A stretch of 64,000 bases of DNA from Gammaproteobacteria bacterium. GTDB taxonomy: Bacteria > Pseudomonadota > Gammaproteobacteria > Steroidobacterales > Steroidobacteraceae. This document shows, in pieces, positions 10,083 through 19,500 of this stretch (position 1 is the first letter of the stretch; each line of letters starts with the position of its first letter). The notes beneath the pieces were generated by a model, which saw only the letters and a program-made list of their open reading frames with translations, did not search any database and was not told where the DNA came from. The stretch is taken from the NCBI GenBank assembly GCA_010027845.1, contig RGUL01000002.1, positions 1 to 64,000 of the forward strand. The letters run 5' to 3'. A program made the translations under genes and the position numbers.

Positions 10083-11355
10083 GCAACACCCGCCGCGAAT
10101 GGCACCGTAATAAAAAGACCGATATCCAGGGCAGAATCGCCGCGATCGTGACCGCGGCCATCGCACCGCCAAGCGCAGCAGCGCCGGGCACCAAAGTGGC
10201 GCTCGTGGCGCATTCGAGCAGCAGGATCCGCATACCGCGCTGGTAATTACGCTCGATCGTTTGACCGAACCCCATCGACGAGGCGAGTCCGAACGCAAGC
10301 GTGCGCGACAAAATCATCAACACGAACGGTAGTAACCCGAGCAGCTCCGGCGGCGATTCAGTGAGCGCGCGGATCACGATCGCGATCAAAAGTCCGAGTG
10401 GCAGGCCGATCGGTAGCAACCACCAAGAGCGACGCGAATAGTCCGCGACGATGCGGCCATCGGACGCGGCGGCGATCCAACCGTAGACGTGCGCACCCCA
10501 AGCCATTTGGAACGCACCGATGAACAACGCCATCAACGGTTCGCCGGTACGCACGGCGAAACCGTACAGTCCTGCCGCTTCCGCATCCACGCCCCATCGA
10601 AACGTCGAGGAAACCGCGAGATCGGCAACGTACTTCGCGAGCAGACCGGCCATCACGGCGAGCCCCATGTTCACCGCACGATTCAAAAATACGCGATCAA
10701 AGCCGCGCTGCCGAAGAATTCCCGAACGCCAAGCGAGTACCGCGATGAAGAATGCACTCGCGAGACAACCTGTGGCGATCGAAGCAGCGAGCGGATCCAT
10801 ACCGAGACGTAATGCGATCTCGAGACAGGCGACCGTCAATGGCAACGACATGACGGACAGCATCGCAACGACTCGCGCCTGCCCCAAAATTCTGAGGTCG
10901 GTGTGAAACATCATTGCAACATTGCCGAGCGCGCATTGCAGCGGCAGCCACGGTAACAACGCGACGCTTTGCCAGTACCCGAATCGATGTGCGACGACGA
11001 GCGCGACCGCTAGTGTCGAGCCGGCGAGCGTGCCGGTCACCGCTTGCAACACGACCCCGGCGCGCAACGCACCGAAGCGGTGCGTCGGGCCGAGATCGGT
11101 GACGGCCTGCATGTAGCCAGGCTTCATCCCGAGTTGGCTGATGCTGCCGAACACGGTCATCAACACGCCGAGCAACGCCCACTCGGCCAACGCGAGCGAC
11201 GTCAGCGACGGCGCGAGGCGCGCGGTAGCGTAAACCGAACCTAGCGCACCCGGGACCGCCGCCAGCGCAAAACTCGCCCAACTCGCGAGGAATTTTCGAT
11301 CTTCCAAACCTGACCCAACCCAATCCATTTCGAGGTTCACGCTGCGGCGAACCAT
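10072..11355 (-). CDS. polysaccharide biosynthesis/flippase-like membrane protein
   Basis: About 12 hydrophobic segments, Wzx/MATE-like; ORF open to 11583 but likely start at 11355 (MVRRSVNLEMDW) or 11328. Confidence 0.65.
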   Translation of the reverse strand: MVRRSVNLEMDWVGSGLEDRKFLASWASFALAAVPGALGSVYATARLAPSLTSLALAEWALLGVLMTVFGSISQLGMKPGYMQAVTDLGPTHRFGALRAGVVLQAVTGTLAGSTLAVALVVAHRFGYWQSVALLPWLPLQCALGNVAMMFHTDLRILGQARVVAMLSVMSLPLTVACLEIALRLGMDPLAASIATGCLASAFFIAVLAWRSGILRQRGFDRVFLNRAVNMGLAVMAGLLAKYVADLAVSSTFRWGVDAEAAGLYGFAVRTGEPLMALFIGAFQMAWGAHVYGWIAAASDGRIVADYSRRSWWLLPIGLPLGLLIAIVIRALTESPPELLGLLPFVLMILSRTLAFGLASSMGFGQTIERNYQRGMRILLLECATSATLVPGAAALGGAMAAVTIAAILPWISVFLLRCHSRRVLLKP

Positions 11356-11412
11356 TGACTTGCGACGCCCTGCCCACCCTACACTCTGCAGGATAAGGGT
11401 GGGGAAACAGCT

Positions 11413-12919
11413 ATGAAGAAGATACAGCAGTGGGTCTACCGGACCCTGTTCGACGTGCACGGCACCGGTTCGTTGCCGCAAACGCTCGAAAAATTCATCA
11501 ACTGGTTGATCGTCGCGAATTTGCTCGCGCTGATGCTCGAGCACATCCCGACCGTGCACCAAGGGCGAGAAGAAATCTTCCACGACTTTGACGTAGCGTC
11601 GGTAATTTTCTTCACCGTCGAATATTTCTTGCGGCTATTCGCAGCACCGGCGAATCCTGCGCTCGCCGGCAAACGCTTCCCGGGGCTCCCCGTTCGCGAT
11701 CATCGACCTGCTGGTCATCGCACCGTTCTGGTTGCATTACACAGGCTTGGTCGAACTCGATCTGCGCGCGCTGCGAGGACTACGACTGCTGCGTCTACTG
11801 AAGTTCTTGCGCGACGTCGTACCGGCAATCCAGGAGTTCCGGATCGCCAATCGCGGCAAGACTTGGCGTCAGAAAGCGAACGCACTGATGAACGAAACGC
11901 CGACGTCGGGCAGGCTGCAGGGTCAGCTCGACATGGTGCTCATTTTTCTGATTATTTTGAGCGTCATCTGCGTTTTCTTGGAAACGGTACCGGAGATCGC
12001 ACAGCCGCTACACGAAGAGTTTCATTGGATCGATTTGATCTCGATCGCGATTTTCTCGGCCGAATATCTCTTGCGACTGTACGCGGCACCGGAGCAGGCA
12101 AAAGATAAAACGCCGTTGATGGCACGCCTGACCTTTCCGTTCAAACCCAACAGCATGGTCGATTTGGTCGCAATCCTGCCGTTCTATCTGCAGTTCATGA
12201 TCTCGCTCGACCTGCGGTTTATCAGAATCTTGCGCGTGCTGCGCGTCACGAAGCTCACACGCTACAACACGGCGATGAAAACCTTCGGCTTGGTGTTCGA
12301 GCGCGAGAAACGTGCGTTCGCCGCGGCCTTGTTCATCACCTTTTTGTTGATCATCCTGTCGGCCGCGGTCGTCTATGAAGTTGAGCACCCGGCACAACCG
12401 GAAAAATTCGACACCATGTTTAGGTCGGTTTATTGGGCGACCGTGACGCTCGCGAGCGTCGGCTACGGCGACATCTCGCCGATCACCCCCATCGGTCAGT
12501 TCTTTACGATCGTACTCGCCATCCTCGGCATTGCGATCGTCGCGGTGCCCGCCGGCATCATCGGTTCGGCGTTCACCGATCAGTTGCGTCAAGATCGCGA
12601 AGACATGGAACGGCAAATCGACGATGCGCTCGCCGACGGCGTCCTCACCGATGCGGAAACAGAAGTCCTCAATGAGGAGCGCCTTCGCTTGCACATGACC
12701 GAAGAGCAATTCGAGCTACTCAAGCAGCGCGCGCTCGAGAAGCGTGGCGCGATCGCCGATCCCAACTCGCGCGAGGCGCTGGTACGCAACACCGCGATGA
12801 TGATCGAGGAGCTGGAGAAGAAACTCGGTGGCGTGCCGCTCGAAGAAGCGCTCGATCGAATTCGCGGTATGGCGATCACCGAGAAGCAAAAGGCTGCGCT
12901 GCGGAGCCTATTGAACTGA
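11413..12919 (+). pseudogene. voltage-gated K+ channel with two tandem voltage-sensor domains, frameshifted near 11675-11695
   Basis: Frame 1 from 11413 gives VSD1 S1-S2 (...FFTVEYFLRLFAAPANPALAGKRFPG); frame 2 then continues ...SPFAIIDLLVIAPFWLHYTGLVELDLRALRGLRLLRLLKFLRDVV into VSD2 and a pore with TLASVGYGD. Confidence 0.8.
11732..12919 (+). CDS. ion transporter / voltage-gated potassium channel (3' part of the frameshifted gene)
   Basis: TTG-initiated ORF in frame 2; S4 'LDLRFIRILRVLRVTKLTRY', pore 'YWATVTLASVGYGDISPITPIGQFFTIVLAILGIAIVAVPAGIIGSAF'. Confidence 0.8.
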   Translation: MHYTGLVELDLRALRGLRLLRLLKFLRDVVPAIQEFRIANRGKTWRQKANALMNETPTSGRLQGQLDMVLIFLIILSVICVFLETVPEIAQPLHEEFHWIDLISIAIFSAEYLLRLYAAPEQAKDKTPLMARLTFPFKPNSMVDLVAILPFYLQFMISLDLRFIRILRVLRVTKLTRYNTAMKTFGLVFEREKRAFAAALFITFLLIILSAAVVYEVEHPAQPEKFDTMFRSVYWATVTLASVGYGDISPITPIGQFFTIVLAILGIAIVAVPAGIIGSAFTDQLRQDREDMERQIDDALADGVLTDAETEVLNEERLRLHMTEEQFELLKQRALEKRGAIADPNSREALVRNTAMMIEELEKKLGGVPLEEALDRIRGMAITEKQKAALRSLLN

Positions 12920-12923
12920 CGCC

Positions 12924-13367
12924 ATGCTGACGATCGACGAAGGTATTCTGCGGGTTTTGAGCGGCGTCAGTTTGTTCTCCGGGCTCGATCGCGTGCACCT
13001 GATCTGGTTACTGTCCGCGGCCGAGCGCGTGAACGTCGGCGCCGAACAGCTGTTCTTCGACGAGGGCGATCCCGGCGATAAGTTCTTCGTTTTCATCAAA
13101 GGTTCGACCGTCGTCGAAAAACGCGCCGGCGAAGGCTGGGCGAAAATCGTCGATCTACGACCCGGCGACACGTTCGGCGAGATGTCGATCATCGACGGGG
13201 TGCCACGCTCAGCACGCGTCCGCGCGCTCGGTGATTCGATCGCTCTCTGCCTGCCGCAACGTCGATTGGAGAGCTCCCCCGAAGTGGCTGCGATAATCTA
13301 CCGGAACATCGCGCGTATGCAGGCCGCACGCGTGCGCGAGGCGAACGAAAAACTGTTTTCCAAATAA
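12924..13367 (+). CDS. cyclic nucleotide-binding domain-containing protein
   Basis: 'LFFDEGDPGDKFFVFIKGSTVV...LRPGDTFGEMSIIDGVPRSARVRALGDS' including PBC-type FGEM...PRSA. Confidence 0.9.
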   Translation: MLTIDEGILRVLSGVSLFSGLDRVHLIWLLSAAERVNVGAEQLFFDEGDPGDKFFVFIKGSTVVEKRAGEGWAKIVDLRPGDTFGEMSIIDGVPRSARVRALGDSIALCLPQRRLESSPEVAAIIYRNIARMQAARVREANEKLFSK

Positions 13368-13382
13368 CTAGCCGGAGGCTAT

Positions 13383-14810
13383 ATGGCCGTGAAGCATCGA
13401 CCGCCGAAATCTTGGGATGTACTGGTGGTCGGCGCGGGCTCGGCCGGTCTACCGCTCGCGATTACGGCAGCGGAACGCGGTGCGCGCGTCCTGCAAATCG
13501 AAGCGGACCATCGCATCGGCGGCACGCTGCACTGGTCGTCAGGTCAGATCAGCGGCGCGGGAACGCGCCTGCAGAAGGCGCACGGCATCGAAGATACGCC
13601 CGACGAGCATTACCGCGATGCACAACGCATCGCGCACGACACCATCGACCCGGTGGTGCTACGGCTGTTCGTCGATCATGCCGGACCGACAATCGATTGG
13701 CTCGTGGATCGCGGATTCGAGCCCGCGCCCGGCACACCGGTCGCCGGCGAAGCGCACGAGGCGTATTCGACGCGCCGATATCTTTGGGGAACGCGTGCCG
13801 GCATTTCGATTCTGGAAGCACTGCGCCCGCATCACGACCGCTTGGTGCGCGAGGGCAAGATCGACTTGCGTTTGCAGCACCGCATGACGGAATTACTCGT
13901 CGACGACCGTGGCGCGGTGCGCGGTGTGCGCGCGAACACGCCGAACGGCGAATTCGAGTTCGAGGCGAAAAATGTCGTGCTCGCCACCGGCGGGTACGCG
14001 GCCAATCCCGCGCTGTGGAAAATCCTGACGCCGCGCAATCCGCTCTGTTCGCACGCCAATCCGTACTCCCGCGGTGACGGTTTGGTCGTCGCCGGCGAAC
14101 TCGGCGCAGCCATCGACGGTTCCGAAAAATTTCTATGTACTTTTGCCGGTGTACTGGAAAACCCAGCGGATCCGCGATCCGGTGCGTTCTTGGCGCTGTC
14201 GCCCGGGGCGCGCAAAGTTTGGGAGATCTTCGTCGATCGACGCGGCCGTCGTTTCATGCAAGAGGATCACCCGAGCATTGATTATCGCGAGCGCTCGCTG
14301 TTACGTCAGCCCGGTAACGCGATGTTCATCGTGCTCGACCAGGCGATCCTCGAAAACGCCGCGCCGATCACCGTCGAGCCGGCGGCGAAATATCGCGCAA
14401 GATTCGGACGACATCCGGCGTTCGTCAAAGCCAAAACTTTGGCCGAACTCGCGCGCGCACTCGGCGTGCCCGTTGCGAATCTGCGTCGCACTGTTGCCGA
14501 CTACAACGCCGCCGTCGATGGCCGTCACGATCGTAAATTCGGCCGACATTTTTTGATCCGCAAACTCGCCAAACCGCCGTTTTACGCAATTCGGGCACAA
14601 GGGCTCACGGTCGTCAGCCCGGCCGGGTTGCGCGTCGATCGCAAGCTGCGCGTGCTACGTAGCGACGGCAAACCGATCCGCAATCTTTTTGCCGCGGGCG
14701 AGGTGCTCGGCTTCGGCCGCACCTCGGGAAATGCCTTCGTAGGCGGTCTTTCACTCACCCCCGCGCTGGCTTTCGGCCGTCTGCTGGGGGAGTCGTTGCT
14801 CGAGTGGTGA
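13383..14810 (+). CDS. FAD-dependent oxidoreductase (fumarate reductase/ketosteroid dehydrogenase-like)
   Basis: 'VLVVGAGSAGLPLAITAAERGARVLQIEADHRIGGTLHWSSGQISGAGT' and C-terminal 'LFAAGEVLGFGRTSGNAFVGGLSLTPALAFGRLLGE'. Confidence 0.85.
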   Translation: MAVKHRPPKSWDVLVVGAGSAGLPLAITAAERGARVLQIEADHRIGGTLHWSSGQISGAGTRLQKAHGIEDTPDEHYRDAQRIAHDTIDPVVLRLFVDHAGPTIDWLVDRGFEPAPGTPVAGEAHEAYSTRRYLWGTRAGISILEALRPHHDRLVREGKIDLRLQHRMTELLVDDRGAVRGVRANTPNGEFEFEAKNVVLATGGYAANPALWKILTPRNPLCSHANPYSRGDGLVVAGELGAAIDGSEKFLCTFAGVLENPADPRSGAFLALSPGARKVWEIFVDRRGRRFMQEDHPSIDYRERSLLRQPGNAMFIVLDQAILENAAPITVEPAAKYRARFGRHPAFVKAKTLAELARALGVPVANLRRTVADYNAAVDGRHDRKFGRHFLIRKLAKPPFYAIRAQGLTVVSPAGLRVDRKLRVLRSDGKPIRNLFAAGEVLGFGRTSGNAFVGGLSLTPALAFGRLLGESLLEW

Positions 14811-14918
14811 CACCGCGCGCAACCGCACGATTTTTTGATTGACGGCGCGACGCCGGAGGCGTACTCCTCTAGCCGGATTGGATCGATTGGTTCAACGCTA
14901 GGATGGGAGTGGATTAGG

Positions 14919-15278
14919 GTGAACAAAACTAGAAACGCGATTCCTGGAGTCGTCGCGGCAATACTCGCCGTTGGCGCAGGCATGGCCTCGTTCTCGGCCG
15001 TCGCCCAGACCGCGCCGGGCGGTCCGCCGCCGGGCGGTGGGAACATGGGTCCGCCTCCGGGTGGCACCGCAGGCGGTCCGCCGCCGCAAGGTGGCATGGG
15101 TGGACAAGGTCAACCTCCGCAAGGTGGCTCGGGCGGCCAACCCCCGGGTGGGATGAAGCCGCCGCCCGGCGGCACCGGGTCGCCGCCGCCGGGCGGTGGG
15201 AACATGGGTCCGCCTCCGGGTGGTATGGGCGGCAACTGCACGCCTAAGCCGGACGGCACGAAGCCTCCCGGCTGCTGA
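14919..15278 (+). CDS. secreted Gly/Pro-rich low-complexity protein
   Basis: GTG start (ORF open from TTG 14835); signal peptide 'VVAAILAVGAGMASFSAVAQ' followed by GGPPPGGGNMGPPPGG-type repeats and C-terminal CTPKPDGTKPPGC. Confidence 0.6.
   Translation: MNKTRNAIPGVVAAILAVGAGMASFSAVAQTAPGGPPPGGGNMGPPPGGTAGGPPPQGGMGGQGQPPQGGSGGQPPGGMKPPPGGTGSPPPGGGNMGPPPGGMGGNCTPKPDGTKPPGC
15024..15064 (+). repeat. 41-nt direct repeat, copy 1
   Basis: ccgccgccgggcggtgggaacatgggtccgcctccgggtgg; identical to 15183-15223. Confidence 0.85.
15183..15223 (+). repeat. 41-nt direct repeat, copy 2
   Basis: Identical to 15024-15064; offset 159 nt keeps frame. Confidence 0.85.
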
Positions 15279-15321
15279 TCGTCGCCGACGGATGGCCTAA
15301 TCGTCGTAGCCGTCGGATCGA

Positions 15322-15359
15322 AGGCCGTCGATCGGATTTCCGGTCGGCGGCCTTTTTTT
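15322..15359 (+). terminator. rho-independent terminator
   Basis: AGGCCGTCGATCGG-ATTT-CCGGTCGGCGGCCT followed by a run of 7 T; fully paired 14-bp stem counting G-U. Confidence 0.9.
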
Positions 15360-15419
15360 CGCGCCCGTCCGACACGTAAGCTTCGTGGGACCGGAGTTAA
15401 ATTGGGTTGGGATAGAAAA

Positions 15420-16472
15420 ATGAAAAAGTCATTGCTGATTTCTTTGATGGCCGCGGGCACGCTTTTGACGGGCTGCAAGTCGATCGGCCCGGCGAGCATC
15501 GACTACAGCCGTACCGGCTTCAACGAGGCGATCCAACGCACGGATGCGCAGCAATTGCTGCTCAACATCGTCCGCCAACGCTACAACGACCCGGTGATGT
15601 TCCTCGAAGTGACGGCAGTCTCGAGCTCGATGTCGCGCTCGGGCAATCTCAATCTTTCGGGATTCTTTCCGACCGGCTTCGGCGCGAAAGAGTCCTACAA
15701 CGGTGGCCTCGGCGGCTCGCTGACGGAATCGCCGCTGATTTTCTACGCGCCCAACACCGGCGAGAAATTCGTACGCCAGATTCTCACGCCGATCGATTTG
15801 AAGACCATCTCGCTGCTGCTGCAATCGGGCTGGAGTATCGAGCGCGTGCTGCTGATCGCTGCAGACTCGATCAACGGTTTACGTAACAACGTCGCCGGCG
15901 ACAACGAATACCCGGTGCTCGCCAAACAGCTGCGTAATCTGCAGCGCAGCAATCGACTGGCATTCGCGATCGAGCGCGACGCCAACGGACTTGACGTACT
16001 GGCGATGATTCCGACGCCGGGCACCGTTAACGAAAAGTCATACCAAGAAGCCTGTCGGATCCTCAATCTGCGCGCCGACGGTAGACCGATCAAGGTCCAA
16101 CTCGGACTCGGCGATCCCTCGGTGCAGAGCGCGACGGTGCTGCTCGCGACCCGCTCGCTCTACTCGTCGTTCTATTTCTTAGGTAACGGTGTCATCGCCT
16201 CGAGTCGCGACCTCGAGGAAGGCATCGCTCAAAATCGCAGTATCGCTGGCTCGATATTCGACCCCGACAAAGGAGACCTGTTTCGCGTCAAAAGTTCGAA
16301 AGGCGAACCGGAGCGCGCAGCAGTCAAGGTACGTTATCGGGACGAATGGTTCTACGTCGGCGAGTCGGATCAGGATTCGCGGACGACCTTCGCGCTCATG
16401 AGCATGTTGCTGATGCTGCAAGGCGGTGACGTCAACCGCATGAGTCCGCTCGTGTCGCTGTCACCGCGCTGA
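15420..16472 (+). CDS. hypothetical lipoprotein
   Basis: MKKSLLISLMAAGTLLTGCKS lipobox; ORF open from 15402. Confidence 0.7.
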   Translation: MKKSLLISLMAAGTLLTGCKSIGPASIDYSRTGFNEAIQRTDAQQLLLNIVRQRYNDPVMFLEVTAVSSSMSRSGNLNLSGFFPTGFGAKESYNGGLGGSLTESPLIFYAPNTGEKFVRQILTPIDLKTISLLLQSGWSIERVLLIAADSINGLRNNVAGDNEYPVLAKQLRNLQRSNRLAFAIERDANGLDVLAMIPTPGTVNEKSYQEACRILNLRADGRPIKVQLGLGDPSVQSATVLLATRSLYSSFYFLGNGVIASSRDLEEGIAQNRSIAGSIFDPDKGDLFRVKSSKGEPERAAVKVRYRDEWFYVGESDQDSRTTFALMSMLLMLQGGDVNRMSPLVSLSPR

Positions 16473-16506
16473 CGCGGAGCACGTCGACAGTCGATCGATC
16501 GGGGAA

Positions 16507-19500
16507 ATGGAACGCAGCATCTTTCGCTTCATCCTTCGACACAGCGCGAAGGATCAGGCATGGCTCGTGTTCCTTTCGGCGGCGGCGCTGCCCTTCCTCT
16601 ATCTGTCGTTCGAACTGCCGAAGCGCATCGTCAACGAGGCGATCGGTGGGCACGACTTCCCCAAGCCGCTGCTCGGCATGCCGCTCGAGCAAGTGCCGTA
16701 TCTTCTGACGCTGTGCGCGGGCTTCCTCGCGCTCGTGCTCATCAACGGCGCATTCAAATTTTTTACCTCGACCTATCGCTACCGCGTCGGCGATCGACTG
16801 CTACGCCGTCTGCGCTACGACCTGATCGAGCGACTGCTGCGCTTTCCGGTGCGTCAATTCCGTTCGCAATCGTCGGGTCAGATCGTCTCGATGGTCGCGG
16901 CGGAAACGTCGCCACTCGGGTTCTTCATGTCGGAAGCGCTGACGGTGCCCACGGTCGCCGCCGGCACGCTCGGCACCATCGTCCTCTTCATCTTTTTGCA
17001 AGATTGGATGATGGGGCTTGCGGCGATCGCGTTGTATCCGTTGCAGATCATCGTGATCCCGAAGATTCAACAGCGCGTCAACGATTTGCAGCGTCGCGAA
17101 TCGCTCGCCGTGCGCGGCGTCTCGGACCGTGTCGGGCATTTGATCGCCGGGGCCGCGGAAATTCACGGCAACGACACATCTCAATACGAGCTCGCGCAGG
17201 TGACCAAGCGCCTCGGCGGAATTTTCGATCTGCGCGTGCGGATTGCGAGCTCGCGCTACGTCGTCAACGTTCTCAATCAGTTCTTCTCACAACTCACCCC
17301 GTTTTTCTTTTTGTCGATCGGCGGCTACCTTGCGATTCGCGGCGATATCAGTCTCGGCTCGCTGGTTGCGGTGCTCTCCGCGCACAAAGATATGTATGCC
17401 CCTTGGAAGGACTTGATCGACTATTACCAGAAGGCTGAGGACGCACGGGTCAAATACGAGCAATTGCAGGAATACTTCGAGCCACCGGGCTTGATGGATC
17501 GCGACGTACTCACCACCGACGCGATCACGGCCGATCACCGATTGAATTCTTTGACCGCGATCAACGTCGTGGTCGAGAGCGAAGATGGCATCAAATCGGT
17601 CGACGGCGCTAGCCTCGAACTGTCGTTGCCGGTGCATGCGGGCTTTCACGGCGGTAGCGGCGCCGCACGCGAAGAGTTGGCGCGTCTGTTCGCGCGCCAA
17701 CTCGCGCCGCGCGACGGCGAGCTAAACCTCGACGGTCGATCGTTACCCTCGTTACCGGATAGCTTGATCGGACGGCAGATCGCATTTGCCGGTGCAGAAA
17801 CGTTCCTCGGCACGGGTAGCATCCGTGATGCGTTGACCTATCCTTTGCGCCGGCGCCCAATCGTCGATCCGAACGTCAAAGATCGCGAGGCACTGCTCAC
17901 CGGTAACAATCCCTTCGAGCCGGACGTCGAGTGGGTCGATCATCGGGCTGCGGGTTGCGCTACCGTCGACGACCTACGTCGCAGGATCGCCGCAGTGTTG
18001 AGTGTCGTCGGAATGGTCGACGAAGTGTACGCCTTCGGCTTACGCCGGACGGTCGACGAGCGGCACGCGAGTTTGATCGATCGAGTGCTGATGGCGCGCC
18101 ACCGGTTGCACGAGCGCGTGGTCGCAGCCGGTCTCGGCACCGTCGTCGAGTCGTTCGACCGCGATCGTTATCTCACCAACGCAACGGTGGCGGAAAACAT
18201 CTTGTTCGGTACGCCGATCGGCGATGCATTATTGCCGGAACGGCTCGGCGACGAACCGTATATGCGGGCCGTGCTCGATGCGACCGGGCTGACCGAAGAA
18301 TTTCTCGAGCGCGGCCGCAAGCTCGCCGCGCTGATGACCGAGATGTTCCGCAGCCTCAAATCGGGGCAGCAGTTCTTCGAGCAGTTCAGTTTCATCAAAG
18401 CGGACGAGCTACCGGAATACGAACTCATCGTTCGGCGCAGCGAACAAATCGGCCTCGAAGCACTGACCGATCACGACCGCGCCCGCCTACTTCGTCTTCC
18501 GTTCAAACTCGTCGCCGCACAACACACGATCGGCCAAATCGACGAAGGCTTTCAAAAGCGCTTGCTCGCGGCCCGAAACCGTTTTGCGGGCGACTTACCG
18601 GCGCATTTGCAATCAGCCGTGCAATTCTTCGATCGCGATACGTACAACCGTACGTCGAGCATTTACGACAACCTACTCTTCGGTAAAGTCGTCGCGGCGC
18701 GCAAGGAAGAAGTCGAGCGACTCGATGCCGAAGTATCCGAAGTGCTGGACGAGCTCGATCTGCGTCTTGCCGTGATCGATCTCGGGCTCGACTACGACAT
18801 CGGCATCGGTGGTACACGCCTCACCGCCGCCCAACGCCAGCGACTAGCGCTTGCGCGCTGTCTGATCAAAAACCCGGAAGTCCTGATTTTGAACGACGCT
18901 TGGTCGGCACTCGACGGACGCAGTCAACAGGCGGTGTTCGAGGCGCTGCGCGCCGAGATGCATGGGCGCACGTTGCTATTGATCGAAGCCGATTCGGCTC
19001 GTCCAGGCGCGCTCGAACGATCCTTCGAGTTGATCAACGGCAAAGTCGTCGAACAAGCAGCGAGCGGCACGGCGCCTGCTTTGCCGGGCGCGGCCGGTGC
19101 CGCCACCGCGGCTACGTCGTCGGCTACGTCGTCGGACGACAAAACCGATCAACTCGGCAAAACGGTCGGAGTACTCGCGCAAATTCCGCTCTTCGCGGGC
19201 ATGGATCGCGCGCAACTCAAACTTTTGGCTTTCACCAGCGAGCCGGTGACCTTCGACGCGGGTCATGTCGTATTCAGACAAGGCGACACCGGCGACAACG
19301 CGTACGTCATCTTGGATGGCGATGCGGAAGTGGTGCTCGAAACCGGTGGCGACGGCACCGTGATCGCACGTCTAGGCCGATATCAGGTGTTCGGCGAGAT
19401 GGCTCTACTCACGAGTTCGCCGCGCAGCACGACCATCCGCGCCGGCAGCACGCTGTCGATGCTCGCGATCCGTCAGGACGTGTTCGTGCGGCTCGTGGAA

